Source of the DNA: Vandiemenella viatica
Lineage: Eukaryota; Arthropoda; Insecta; Orthoptera; Morabidae
DNA length: 64,000 bases
Reading direction: 5' to 3'
Assembly: GCA_031002005.1 (NCBI GenBank)
Contig: CM061921.1
Span: forward strand, 174,910,935-174,974,934
The notes under the pieces were generated by a model, which saw nothing but the letters and a program-made list of their open reading frames with translations, made no database searches and was not told the origin of the DNA. This document shows positions 43,413-54,949 of the stretch, piece by piece. Within the stretch, counting starts at the first letter, position 1; the number at the start of each line of letters is the position of its first letter. A program made the translations under genes and the position numbers.

Positions 43413-44105
43413 GAGGCTGTCCATAAATCCGTAAGAGTACGTCAATGTGGAGATCTCTTCTGAATGGCACGTTGCAAGGCATCCCAGATATGCTCAATAA
43501 TGTTCAAGTCTGGGGAGTTTGGTGGCTAACGGAGGTGTTTAAACTCAAGAGAGTGTTCCTGGAGCCACACTGTAGAAATTTTTGACGTGTGGGATGTCGC
43601 ATTGTCCTGCTGAAATTGCCCAAGTCCGTCTGAAAGCACAATAGACATGAATGGATGCAGTTATCAGCCAGGATGCGTACGCATGTGTCACCTGTCAGAA
43701 TCGTATCTAGACGTATCAGGGGTCCCATGTCACTCCAACTGTACCCACCCCACACAACTACAGAGCCTCCACAATCTCGAACAGTCCTCTGCTGTCATAC
43801 AGGGTCCATGAATTAACGAGGTTGTCTCCATACCTGTCCGCTCAATACTATTAGAAACGAGACTCGTCAGACCAGGTAACATGTTTCCAATCATCAACAG
43901 TCCACTGCCGGTGTTGACGGGCCTAGGTGAGGCGTAAAGCTTTGTGTCGTGCACTCAGCAAGGATACACGTGTGGGCCTTCGGCTCCGAAAGCCCATATT
44001 GATCATGTTTCATTGAATGGTTCTCATGCTGACATTTATTGATGGCCTAGCATTGAAATCCTTGAAAATCCGCAGCAATTGCAAGTCAATAACTGATGTG
44101 TCAGT
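43413..44105 (-). pseudogene. Tc1-like transposase
   Basis: Leftward reading: MHDTKLYASPRPVNTG near 43954, SWSDMGPLIRLDTILTGDT near 43740, then in another frame GQFQQDNATSHTSKIS (second catalytic Asp, about 43600) and PPNSPDLNIIEHIWDALQRA (catalytic Glu, near 43490). The final ~45 codons lie beyond the LTR at 42240-42105 (RRVAALMRAR-like end). Between that Asp and Glu I count 36 residues including a stop. Frameshifts and stops make it inactive. Confidence 0.82.
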
Positions 44106-44239
44106 GGAGATGATTTAAATTTAATAAATGTTCTCATGTATCACTAATATGTACACAAGTGTAAATTTATGCTTTATGGTACTAAGTTTTCATCTACCTA
44201 AAATCATCATTCTTTCAATTAAACATATTTGTCCAACAC

Positions 44240-44440
44240 AACATGCGGGATTGGTTAATTTGTTAGTGGGGTGAACAGTCGAAGGTTAGAACTGTAGAGG
44301 AAGACAAAAATTAGAGTATATAAAGTAGATAATTGAAGACGTGGGTTATAAGGGATATGTAGAGATTAAGAGGTTAGCACAAGATAGGAAGGGATGGAGG
44401 ATTGCATCAAAGCAGTCTAGTAACTGGTAACAGGAAAAAA
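44240..44440 (+). mobile_element. RTE-like LINE 3' end
   Basis: Forward pieces GVN-SKVRTVEEDKN, LKTWVIRDM and HKIGRDGGLHQS repeat, with mutations, the C-terminus seen at 62530-62285 (EGKNCRGRQRLEFVKQITDD then QDRNGWRIVSNQS). Ends in an A run at 44434. Confidence 0.6.
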
Positions 44441-44538
44441 AAAGAGGGTAATAAACGTTTACTGCGGCAAATGCAGAATGCTACGACCGTGGTGCTTATG
44501 TATCGCTTCCAGATCATTCATCACAATACATAGAGATT

Positions 44539-44756
44539 ACCGTGGTGGGTGAGCGGTAACGCTCTGGCATTCGGGAGGAAGTGGGTTCGGATCCCCATCC
44601 AGGCATCCAGATTTGGGTTTTCCCAAATCACTCCAGGCGAATGCTGAGATGATCCTATAAAGGCCATGGCCGAATTCCTTCCGGTTCCTTTCCCCCATTC
44701 TTTCCCGCCTATAATGACCTCGACGTCGACGAGGGGCTTAAAGCCATAAACAAAAA
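44539..44756 (+). mobile_element. SINE, subfamily B
   Basis: Head GGTGGGTGAGCGGTAACGCT and GTGGGTTCGGATCCCCATCC, a body with a short deletion, and the subfamily B end GACCTCGACGTCGACGAGGG CTTAAAGCC. Confidence 0.88.
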
Positions 44757-46756
44757 ACAAAAAAGTAGAAATTCCCTTGTCATCCTAGTTTGCTCGCTAG
44801 ACGACCCTCCGACGCCTTTCATTAACATTCTGTCAATTCTAGCCAAAATTGGTCCCTCCGTAATAGTAATGTGAGTACTGAAAATCTTGGTTTTCCTCAT
44901 TTAGGTTGAAAAAAGTTATTCTGAAAAGTATGCCTTGAGGAAAGATTTTTCAGAAATAGCAGAAAACCACTTGGCTGGATAGTTCATAACGGGAATAAAT
45001 ACTGGTAAGGGAGACTACGTTAAGTAATAATGCTAAAATAACAATTATATTCTTTCATTGTTAGGCTGAGAACTTCACAGATCTCCATCTTACACTGAGA
45101 AAGCCTTCAGTCTTTTAACATCAGTCTTTATAGGGAAGAGACATAATGTGTTACCAAACACTTTGAATAAAAGCGAGCAAAGTAGGTGAAGCTTGAATTC
45201 TTCATCGGTGCCGGTACCACGATGTTGCACATCGTTTTGCAGAACAAGAGAACTACATAATCTTTAGAAGAAATTTATGGTTTTCTGTCAATCCCGCGAA
45301 TCTCTATCCCGCGAGAGAATGCGATTTTCAAGGAACGAGATGATGTTCAATGGCAAGACGTTTCTAACTCGCCATCTAACAGTGGCCTGCAAGATGTTGC
45401 CAATATTTTTCATAGAATGCTACATAGTGGCAGATGGAGTTTTTACCCAATGTAGAGCCACTGATAGATATCAAGTGAAGTTTAGCCGTTTCTCCAGAAC
45501 GCCACGTAAATAAACAGAGGATTTTTTCAACCTAGGAATTATATTTCATTGACGTCAAGAGGCAAGAATGGGTGTGGGAGACTCAAATGTTATGTACAGT
45601 ACATATCCCATTGCAAGTTCTTTACACAGCGGGTGCAAGGGTCCATTTGGCTTTAGGAGCCAGGGCGCTTGGCAAATAGGGCACAGAAGCGTTAGGCCAG
45701 TGGAGGCATCAAGGATACAGAAAACTAACAAACATTTCAAGTTATCGGCGTGTAAATACTCGACTACGACAGAGAAAGCAGCGACAAACCTGACTACGTT
45801 GATAACTCAACCATAGAATAAAATATTAAACGGCCATACATTGTAGATACCTTCTTAAAATACTGCCCACTCGCAAGACAGATTTTATTAAAAAATATGT
45901 ACAGAGTTCGAAAAATTAAATAAAAATTATCAAAGACGAAATGATGAAAATTATATCCTTTCTTTCCAGCGTAAATCTAGCCCCAGCGTAATTTAACATT
46001 TCAATGTGTTTTATTTATTGCTACCATTCAGTTTGAAAGAATGTATATAATTATATCATTAATATTTTTATATCGTTTCTTTACGCCATAAAATCTAGCC
46101 ACGGCACACTTTGTTTTTACACATTATTACAGATAGGAAACATTCCTTTTTTTATTCCGCGCTGGGTACCAACAATGTCATCTATTTCCCCAACCTCTGA
46201 CGCCACGCTATAACCCCGCCACTTAAGGCCCTAATATACAAAACTTGCGGAGCTTCTTTGCACAACACACGCTGAATTCTGCAACTGCTCCTTTTCTTAT
46301 AATGGCAGAATAAGGTGATTCTGTTTTCATCATGATACAAATTAAGCTAATGTGACACCATCCGGACATCCAAACAAGAATTTAATCTATTAACTGTGCT
46401 AGAAATATTTGGATATAACACATTCACTGTAACATATAAGAATAAGTTGATCGGCATGATGGATTTAGTGTCTATCAAGCTACCGCTCCACCTGATAAAC
46501 TGTGTCGGGAGTGAAAGCTTTATGTTTTTCACACAATACTGATCCTGCTTGCGGTGTCTTCATTGGCGCGCCAACCTGGCTAAACTTTCTGGAAGCCTAG
46601 CACGCGGTCTCAACGACGTAGCCACCAAGAAGTTACGTCATCTAAAAGTTGATCGATTTGCAAAGAGTTTGTGAAAACATTATTATATAAAGTGTTGCAA
46701 GAATTTAAGCTTGCTCCAGTGAATGAAAAGTTTCAAGTTCAGTGAAAAAAAAATTG
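44757..46756. other. Spacer without recognised gene
   Basis: Several 60-80-codon frames (45277-45513, 45568-45816, 46347-46532) match no family I know and have no splice or context support. No repeat seen. Confidence 0.4.
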
Positions 46757-47864
46757 TGGTGTCTTATAGTCCCAGATAAATAATATTTATACACACTTAA
46801 GGCTAATTCTTACTGCACATAAAAATTTGTTGATATTTCCCAATGTTTATTGTATTGTGTTTAAATAGAAGTTGGTGTTTTATAATATAAGCATCATTAT
46901 ATTGTGTCTGACTTCTTATTAAATACTTACCGTAATTATTTAACACCAGAAATTGAAGTATTTAAGACGTTAATTTAATTTTGTGGAGGGGACTGATGAA
47001 ACAAAAGAATAAATTATTGTTCACTGGCCATTTTTGATTTTACCTATCACTGGGCAATTAAAGTACATTGCAAAGTAAAAAAAAAAAAAATGAATGTACT
47101 TTACAAATGGTTAAGGGTTCAAGTCAGATCTTCTACAGAACTTTGGCCTCACCGTCTAGATAAAAAATTCCGGCCACTGGTCGAGTTATTGTATTATTAC
47201 TTATCGGCATGAGATAGTTATGAATAGAATGACGAATATGTGCATGAAGAATCCCATCTTTAATATAATTCTGTCAACTTACATCCCTACTGATGAAGAG
47301 TAAAACAGTAGAGTCCTCACTGCAGAAAGTTCAATATATTTCAAAACTTATACAGTATCTAACATGCATCGAAACATTAACCCACAGGCATCGCCTTCAT
47401 CTTGTGCACAATCAGGTATCTGCCAAAATTTGTCAACATACACACCCACACACAAAAATACAAAGACACTTCACCACAAGCCAGACATACTAACCATCTC
47501 AGAAAAATACATCGAACCACATACATTCGACACTCGTTAACACTCACTCGCACATGAATAATAATTCCAAGATCACTTGCTCACATGTCACAACACACAG
47601 GAACAATTTTTTCTTTTCTTTCATCTATCGCCTCCACAGAATTTAATTAATATCTTAAATACTTTTATTTATGGTGTTAAATACTTACGGTAAAAATTTA
47701 ATGAAAAATCAGACACAATATAATAATGCGCTTTTTTTTATTAAACACCAACTTCTTGCTCAGCAGTACAACAGACATTGGGAAATATCAACAAATTTTT
47801 ATGTGCAGTAAGTATTAGTCTCAAGCGCATATAACTAATATTTATCTGGGGCCATAGGACAGTG
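46757..47864. mobile_element. Fold-back element with ~235-bp inverted repeats
   Basis: 46757-46990 and 47632-47864 are inverted copies sharing TGCACATAAAAATTTGTTGA, TATTTCCCAATGT, AAGAAGTTGGTGTTT, ATTATATTGTGTCTGA and a TTTAACACCA block. The outer ends read roughly (C)ACTGTCCTATGGCCCCAGA. The 640-bp interior has no transposase; its 66-codon frame is unremarkable. Exact ends and duplication are unclear. Confidence 0.75.
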
Positions 47865-48009
47865 CACATACACTTACAGTCACACCATTTAATTTAACTG
47901 CGATGGAGCACGCGTTCCCGTGGCAATTTTCTAGTTTCCTCTTCCCATCTACTTTCGCCCTCTACAAATTTCAACTTTAAATTCTTTTATCGTTTTTGGT
48001 TAATTATTT

Positions 48010-48409
48010 AATATTTCTCTTGGTAACTTATTCAAATCCCTGCCCCCTCACCCACGAAAGAAAATCTTCCCACATCATTTTGCCTGAAATCGAGTGCCAG
48101 ATGGTGGTCATGGTAATATTTTCCCTTCCATGCCCCACTCCCAACTCTTACACCAAAATCTTTCCATGACTCATCACCAACATACGCCTTGTACACTCCC
48201 ATGACTTTCCCCACCCTCCTCCTATCTTCCAATGAATCCCATTCCAGCTCCTTTATTATATCGGTTACAGACTGCGCTCTGCAGTAATTTCTAAAGCTCC
48301 TGTATTTGGTACCAAAATGCGAGTCCCATACTACATCACCATGTTCATGCCATGATATGACCAAAGTTTTGTAACCCAGTTCCCTTACTACTCTTCTACA
48401 TCCCCTCAA
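48010..48409 (-). pseudogene. LINE ORF2 C-terminal fragment
   Basis: A 125-codon frame: VVWDSHFGTKYRSFRNYCRA, SVTDIIKELEWDSLEDRRRV, VGKVMGVYKAYVGDESWKDF and HDHHLALDFRQNDVGRFSFV. This is the clean version of the post-RT tail also seen at 18500-17640 and 8460-8140. The fragment starts after the RT core, as expected for 5' truncation. Confidence 0.75.
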
Positions 48410-48817
48410 AACTCACTGCAACAAGTAAAAGATTTTGAACCTTATCCTACTACCTGTCCAATGTGACCCGACCAGTTCAGCTTGTTATCAAATGCTACGT
48501 CAAGGTATTTACATTTCAAGTTTTCAACAAGCAATTATTTTCCCCGCAGTAGTCTGTAGACACCGATTAAGGCCAAGTGGGGAAATGGGGCGTAGCCACT
48601 GAGGTCACAGGTTTCAGTAGGTGGCAGCACCTTCGCATCATGGAGGAAGGAATTATATGGAGGAGAAGTGACGTTAAATCGGTGAAGCAAGCACTAAACT
48701 CTCCCGCATGGTGGCAGCACCGGCAGCGACCATATGGCGCTTCCCAACAATTAAGGTGTTCACATTGTGGTAGATGCAGTGATTATTTCATTTAGTATAG
48801 TGTATAAGTGTTTAAAA

Positions 48818-48888
48818 ATGCCAGCTTGTGTTGCGTACGGTTGCACAAATAGGCCAGACAGGAAAGAACCTGGAATATCATTTCATAA
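48818..48888 (+). CDS. THAP zinc-finger first exon (partial)
   Basis: ATG at 48818 opens MPACVAYGCTNRPDRKEPGI then SFHK, interrupted at phase 2 by GTAAGT (48889-48894). C-x4-C near the N-terminus, then I.FH(K/R)FP, is the start of a THAP C2CH DNA-binding domain, and a first intron at this place is common in THAP genes. THAP domains occur in host regulators, P elements and some Harbinger-group transposases; the second half (C..H) exon was not found in the following 1 kb. It could be a host exon or the surviving head of a transposon gene. Confidence 0.65.
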
Positions 48889-49810
48889 GTAAGTTGAATT
48901 GTAATTATCTTTGTTGAAGTGAGCGGTAGACACCGCAAACTTTGCAGCACGTCTATAAATATTTAGTCATAGCTCTCAATGGGATGGCTTTGTTCTAAAA
49001 AATTTCTTGGTGTAGTGTAGAAAATCAGCAAACTTGCTATTTTGCACATAATAGACTAGCATTATTTTTTAACGAGTGTTTAAAATGAGATTTAAAGGGG
49101 CGTGTTTTACTTCGCGATTCAGTGAATTTACTATTACGATTTCTTTCGTCACGTTGCTGATTATACTGACAATGGATGATGAAATTAACTGTTATGTGAG
49201 AAGCTGTGAGTTTTATTAATTTTTTAAATAGCTATTTCAGGCCATTGACTTAGGTTATTTTTAAAGCTTCATATAAGACTTGTTTCTGTTTGTAAATACG
49301 TCTATACCTATTTTTACCGATTTTGAAATCTTTCTCATCTATTTATGTCGAAACAGGTTCATGCAGAAATAAAAATGGGCTTCATAAATAAAGAAGTTAT
49401 TGGCCTTTGAACAAAATCAATTTGTGGAATGTGTTTCTAATTTAGTCTCTTTTTTTTTGTACAAAATTCTCCCCCCCCCCCCCCCGTATCTAAATCTAAC
49501 TGAGAGATAATTTTTTTACAATTGCCCTAATAAGTAGGGCTGTGAAATTAGACAACACATCTTGATCAAGAGAATGTTCATTAAGGTGACTGAATAAACA
49601 TTTTATTTCTGGTACCAGCCTACAAAATGTCTGGGTTGCTCATCCCTAGAGTGGGTCCTCTTACTTTTTTTCTGGTCTAGGACACATTTCAGACTAACCA
49701 CAAGTGGTAGTAATAAAACTGAAATATCCATTCTGCATGTCAACCATGTAATCATTGTGGCTTTGACAGAATTAATTTTTGGTCCAGCCTGCATCCAAAC
49801 CTAAACCCCT
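48889..49810. other. Downstream of the THAP exon, no second exon found
   Basis: AT-rich with a C run near 49470-49485. No stretch resembling the second half of the THAP fold. Confidence 0.4.
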
Positions 49811-50210
49811 CAATTTGGATGTTGTATATCCCCCAAACTAAGCAAGATATCGAAAACATTTATTCCTTATTATCGAGTTTTTTCGTCGTGTTACATAAGA
49901 ATCCATCATTAAATTTGACTTTTGCTAAATTTTTCTTCTGCATTTCAACTCAAGACACCTCACTTTTGAGACAGTATATCTCGAGAACTAGGTGAAATAT
50001 CGAAAAAATTTACTCTTTATTTTTTATTTGTCTCGTCTTTTTAAATAAAAATTCATCATAAAATTTGACTTTGAATAATTTTTTCTTCTGAATTTCAACC
50101 AAAACCATTTCACATTTGAGACAGAATATCTCGAAAACTAAGCAGGATATCAAAAAATTTTATTCTTCATTTTTTATTTGTCTCATCGAGTTACATAATA
50201 ATCCATCAGC
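49811..50210 (+). repeat. 150-bp tandem repeat, ~2.7 units
   Basis: Units start at 49811, 49961 and 50111, an exact 150-bp step. Each carries GAGACAG(T/A)ATATCTCG.AAACTA-like sequence, ATATCGAAAA, TCTTTATTTTTTATTTGTCT-like sequence and (A/C)ATCCATCA. The third is incomplete and the first is the most diverged. Confidence 0.85.
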
Positions 50211-50504
50211 AGATTGCGGCGTCACGTTTATCCTAGAGTCCCCTTGAGGTGTTTGTACATATTCCCCGTGTTTGTTGGGAAGCGGTCAAGCCCCCACCAC
50301 TCCGGCCATGCCCCCCCACTCCTCCGCCGGCCGGCTTCACTCCCATGCGTGGTAAAGGTCTCTTGCGTCGTCTCCATATTATTCCTTCCTCCATGCTTCG
50401 CATGCGCCAGCCAAAGATATTCTACTCCGCCATGCTATTCTCTTTCTAGCACATAGCCCAAGGCATCGGGGATTCTCAATTACGTCCGGCTCAAATTGTT
50501 TGGA
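50211..50504. other. GC-richer stretch, unrecognised
   Basis: C-rich, with overlapping 66- and 80-codon frames that look like base-composition artefacts. It could be the outer end of the element that follows. Confidence 0.3.
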
Positions 50505-52095
50505 CACGCGCATGACGTCAGCACTTTGCGCGCTCGGTAAAAGGTATTGGAATCTCGTGTTGCTCGCCTTGTGTAAATGCATTAGCGATATACGAATACT
50601 TTCCGGTGTCTCAATGCGACAAGTATTTACACAGCCATTAAGTATTGCAAAAGCGTGCAGAAATATTTATATATTCCCGTCTGCGTTTGCGCAGCCATTA
50701 AGTGTTGCAAAAGCGTGAAGTTATTTAGAATGCGTACGTTAGGGGCAGCGACAGGTAATTGCACGTCGACAATGAAATTCATTTATCCATTAAAGCGTGA
50801 ACAGCTCCGTACACGCTATCGACAGCAAGGCGCATAAAAATATTTAAGCACAGTAAAATATTGTCTTCTGTTCAAGAAGAAGTATGCATGAGTGATATTG
50901 TGTAATGGTAAAATTTGGTTTATCAGCGTGTTCGTAAAACACCCAGAAATTACGATAGTGTCTGTTCCATAGGGTATTTGTCTTAAGTTCTGAATGCATC
51001 ACAACCTCCGCTGAAAGAACACTAGAAAACAGAAACAGGGGAATTAACTATGATGTGAATATAGTTATTATATATGTCTATTTTGTAGGCAGTGCTAAGG
51101 ACTAAGAAACACTTCATGTAGCCAAATAACTCGTATACGTATTTTCAGAATAATAATCAAAATTTTAGTTTACTCTCCGAGAGAGTCTGGACCAGCTTGA
51201 GTTGTTGTAATTGAAAAAAACAAAAGATACAGACGATTGAAAGCCATAACATTTTCCTTTTAAATACGTTAACTGTCTAAATGGAAAAACGACTATAACT
51301 CAGGAATTTGAAATGGTATAAAATCGAGGAAGATGTCTCTGAGTATCTGTTTTGTGTTGATTTCATGAAATTATTGTGATTACTTGCGATAAAGTATAGC
51401 AATACGACACTTACGTTATTCCCTTCAAAATTCGTAGCCTCAAAACCCCATCAAAATCGTAGTCGTAGTTTATGCGTGAATTCCGTTTATTGAAACAGAC
51501 AGACATTAAAAATTCATTCACCGATTAAGATACGGAAAACTGTAAATTCCGTTCATCGAAACAGACAGACATTTAAAATTCATTCACCGACGAAGAGAAG
51601 GGGAAACATACTTACTTTTCCACATCGTGTTGAATTGGAGTTGGATTCGTTATGAACCAATATAATTAATACCTCTCAGGATTAATGACGACTGATGAAT
51701 TTTAGCTAAATTTCCAATATTTTAAATATTAAATTGGTACCAACGATGTTACTGAAGCTGAAACTGACGAGACAAATAGAGAGAAGACACCCAATTTTTA
51801 AACTCAAAGTGGTACTGAAGAGGTTTCCTGATGTATATTGTATAACCTCGATGAATTAAGAGGTCCTAAGCTAAAACAAAGTTGCCGATTTGAAAACCAG
51901 TTTCTTTCCCTACAGCCATTTCTGGTATGATTATATGTCAATCTCTCCATCAATATACCTTCCACTGATGTCATACCAATCAGTCTGTATTTTTTTTTAA
52001 AGCCTATTAGCGAGCACCCCTAGACTCAGTTTTTGGACAAGAACCCAGGTGGAAATATTTGTGATATGCGTTAAACTAATCCAAAATTCACAGTC
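50505..52095 (+). mobile_element. Diverged partial copy of the 7.26-kb long-TIR element
   Basis: CATGACGTCAGC (50510), TTATCCATTAAAGCGTGA (50781-50798), GCACAGTAAAATATTGTCTT (50849-50868), TTTCATGAAATTATTGTGAT (51362-51381), AGACATTAAAAATTCATTCA and TTTCTTTCCCTACAG follow the order of the left arm and its tandem unit. TTTTGGACAAGA (52032) continues into the loop sequence at 17045. At 51362-51381 it lacks the two SINEs present in the arms. No right arm follows. Confidence 0.7.
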
Positions 52096-52099
52096 AAGA

Positions 52100-52300
52100 A
52101 TTAGCTTTGCCTACGACCGAAATTATGTACAGGCCCCATGTCATGTTGCTTATACGTCAGAGTATCACTCATGTCAACAACTAAGCTCTTAATTTGTACA
52201 CTTCAACAAACGGATTCGTTTTGTTAGTTATGCACATTGCCTTATACTTTTTGCAATCCAGTGCAACAATACTACCATGGAAAAGGTTTTATATTGGTGC
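52100..52300 (-). pseudogene. LINE ORF2 fragment
   Basis: TACACTTCAACAAACGGATT CGTTTTGTTAGTTATGCACA TTGCCTTATACTTTT (+) is a diverged version of 27385-27455, which is part of the LINE at 26.9-30.2 kb. Coding cannot be followed. Confidence 0.5.
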
Positions 52301-52548
52301 CAAATAATCTCTGCCTCACACATTGCTGTGAATACGAGCGTAAAGACGAAGACGTTCATATTTGCACTTCACTTCTGAAACGCCCATTCTCACCCCTTAA
52401 TAATAAGAAACCTTTAGTTAACACTTCGACAAACTTGGAGAATTCAAGAGCGGACATTCATTGAGGCAGCTATTCCAATTGCTGGGCGTACTTTTCATAG
52501 TGAATATGGTCTATGACTGTTCGCTGTCTCCTGCGTGACATACCTGCA

Positions 52549-52775
52549 CCGAGCGTGGTGGTGTAACGGATAGCGTTCTGGCCTCGCATTCGGGAGGACG
52601 GAGGTTCGAATCCCCGTCCGGGCATCCAGATTTGGGTTTTCCATGGTTTCCCCAAATCACTCCAGGTGAATGCCGGGATGCTTCCTTCAAAAGGCCATGG
52701 CCGAATTCCTTCCCATTCCTTGCCCCCATCCTTTCCCGTCTCTGAAGACCACGTTGTTAAAAAGGGACGTTAAAC

Positions 52776-52806
<31 letters not shown>
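52549..52806 (+). mobile_element. SINE-A, full length, 12-bp target duplication
   Basis: CCGAGCGTGGTGGTGTAACG head, GGTTCGAATCCCCGTCCGGG B box, complete body and a 27-base A tail (52780-52806). GACATACCTGCA is present on both sides (52537-52548, 52807-52818) without mismatch. It is the most intact SINE here and serves as reference for the family. Confidence 0.97.
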
Positions 52807-52808
<2 letters not shown>

Positions 52809-52819
52809 CATACCTGCAA

Positions 52820-53784
52820 GAGAGTCAGGGGTGTTAGTTACTGAACGTTCTTCTTTGTGATGATTATGGCCTGGCTTTTGGGAGCATTGTGAGCTAGCCT
52901 CCATTTAGTGGCCCATTGCTGAATGGTTTTGCAGGCCTGCTACAGCCTTTTGCGCAGGGTGTTTGCGTTAAGGCTCTTTGTGTATATAGCACGCAGTGTC
53001 ATCCGCATATAGAGCTTTTTGCACACGCTCTGTAGACTGGGTGTCCGCCGTATTCAAGCCGTACAACACTGGTCCAATGACTGAAACTTGGGGGACCCCA
53101 ACCGAGATGTTCTTTATTGCTGAGCTGCCACCTTCCAACACAACTCTGAACTTCCCTCGCTGTTGCGTAGTCTCTTGAGGTATAGTTGCTCGAACGCTTT
53201 GGAGAGCGTTGGCAAGATACTAAACGGCCGGTGGGACTTGGGGGACCTGTCCTGGCCCACCTACGGAATCGGAATATGTCAGCGTGCTTCCATGTTTGGG
53301 AGACTCGCCCATCTGAAGAACTTCATTGAAGGCATCTGTTATAAATTTAACAACAGTGAGAGGCATTTGGCGAAGGATACCTCCAGCGATGCCATCATGT
53401 CCTGCAGCTTTCTTCAATATGAAGCTCGAGAGCATTGACGTCCTCCGGGAGGACGGCTTCAAGGAACCCCCGCAGTCGTTCTTCCACAAGACGAATGTGG
53501 TCGTTGTCCTTAGAATTCGCCTCGAAAGTTTCAGCCAGTGCTTCTGGCTCCTCTTCCGGTTCACAAATATAGTTATTTCCGATCACCAGGGGCGAGATCT
53601 TATGCCTTCGCCAGAGAAGGGCCTTCGTCGTGCACCATGCAGATCCGTCCTCAAGGTCCAGCGTGGCAATAAAGTTGGAGCGGTCAGAGATGCTGTGTTT
53701 GTCCATTTCAGCCTTAATTCCTCGGTGCACGCGATTTATTGCTCACTTTGTGGCTGTATGACGTGTGATGGGCCATTCCCTGGT
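52820..53784 (-). pseudogene. Jockey reverse transcriptase
   Basis: KKAAGHDGIAGGILRQMPLT (about 53410-53350, the usual N-terminal RT block), FITDAFNEVLQMGESPKH, then a short gap and broken pieces, and KALYADDTACYIHKEP, with YADD at 53009-52998. The segment between motif A and motif B is missing or scrambled (53280-53020), so the enzyme is dead although the YADD is intact. Confidence 0.8.
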
Positions 53785-54674
53785 CAACTGATTTTTTTAA
53801 ATAATAGTCTGTCTGATGCGCGGAGAGAGTTGCCTCGGAGAGGCTGGTTGCGGCAGGTCACGGTCGCGTAGCCGCCTCTGTTGATCCACTCCGCCAGGTC
53901 AGCCAGAGCGGCGGAGGGACCGGTGACTGACGGTGGTGGTGCCTGTTCTAGGCGCTGGAAGAGGAGGTCCTTGAAGATGTCCCAGTCTAGGTAGCGGAGG
54001 ATTCTGCAGAGTCTGTCCGCTTGTGGAGTGACCTCTGCAGCCAAGTAGAATAGAACAGGAATATGATCCAACGACTAGTCCGTTTTAGTAACCATTCCTA
54101 TGTTGCGTTGCAGTCCTCTCGTGATAACTATTTTTATGTCAGGTAGGCCGCGTCCAAAAATAGTGGGTTCAGTCCGACTACAGGTTACTGCATCGTTATT
54201 TTCAACAACTCGCAGAAGCTTCCGGACGTTCGTATTGGTGAAGCACGAGTTCCATGCTGCATGTGTAGCATTAAGATATCCCTCGGTGAAAACATTACAG
54301 CGCAGACGAAGGAGGGCTGGGACGTCTGCTTCGTGCAGGTGGCTTCCTTGAGGTCTATAAGCTGCCACAAAGAGGATTCTCCCTTGGGAGGTCTCGACGG
54401 CGACGCCAGTGGCTTCGATGGTCTCCAAATGTGGCAAATGGATCGGATAGTGTTTGATAGTGTTCTTTACATAGACCGCGGTGCCGCCTCCCGCTGTAGG
54501 TCGATCATACCGGCAATAAGAGTAGTTAGGGGTGGCGGCTTTGGCCCCGTGCTTGAGGTGCGTTTCATTTACTATCCCCTCGTCACGTAAAAATTCTCTA
54601 AATCCGCCCAACTGCCACCAGAGGCCGTTGGCGTTCCAAGAGCAGGTGGTGAGATCCTCAATGGCGTTATTCAT
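53784..54674 (-). pseudogene. Jockey AP-endonuclease domain
   Basis: A 199-codon frame (54674-54075) starts MNNAIEDLTTCSWNANGL. It contains NETHLKHGAKA (catalytic Glu block), RPTAGGGTAVYVKNTI, FVAAYRPQGS and GYLNATHAAWNS, where G-D-F-N-A is expected (the Asp is replaced). GLPDIKIVITRGL follows. The next frame begins DHIPVLFYLAAEVTP, the remnant of the SDH(N)PV active-site block, then LRYLDWDIFKDLL. The domain order is complete, but at least one catalytic residue is changed. Confidence 0.85.
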
Positions 54675-54949
54675 GGCGTTCTGTGTTTCCTTGGTGATCG
54701 GCGTTGACTTCCACCTTGACTGCCTCGGCGATTTGTTTTGGAAGGTCTTGGATGAGAATGGTGACCATCTATAGTAAAGACAGCACCGTGCTCAGGAGCA
54801 CCGTAGTGTCGGTCTGCGGATTGTGCTTGTTGGGTGGACGGCTATTCGGCTCGTCCGCCTTCTTGTTCCTTCTCGAGGTAGGATTTCCTTGCCTGTCAAA
54901 AGTCTCGGTGGAGGATGGGTTATTTGATTATCTCTCTGGTCCTCCCTTG

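Larger units (their letters stand above)
42091..44110 (-). mobile_element. Tc1-like transposon split by a solo LTR
   Basis: The terminus starts near 42091 (GAAGAGCCACAGAAACTGAT). 42105-42240 and 43413-44105 are the two parts of one transposase region, joined at GCAGGGCT / GGCTGTCC across the LTR. The far TIR is missing or unreadable beyond 44110. Confidence 0.8.

Noticed and set aside
45277..45816. Two 78-82-codon frames as a small gene
   Set aside because: No start context, splice signals, homologous motif or repeat copy; base composition alone explains them.
48010..48409. 125-codon minus frame as an intact host gene
   Set aside because: The same sequence in mutated form occurs at 8.3 and 18.3 kb and has LINE tail features.
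50214..50456. CpG-island promoter
   Set aside because: C-rich but short, with no TATA, initiator or exon; more likely part of a repeat end.
53326..53871. 181-codon + strand frame
   Set aside because: It is the antisense shadow of the Jockey RT and endonuclease, which read clearly on minus.
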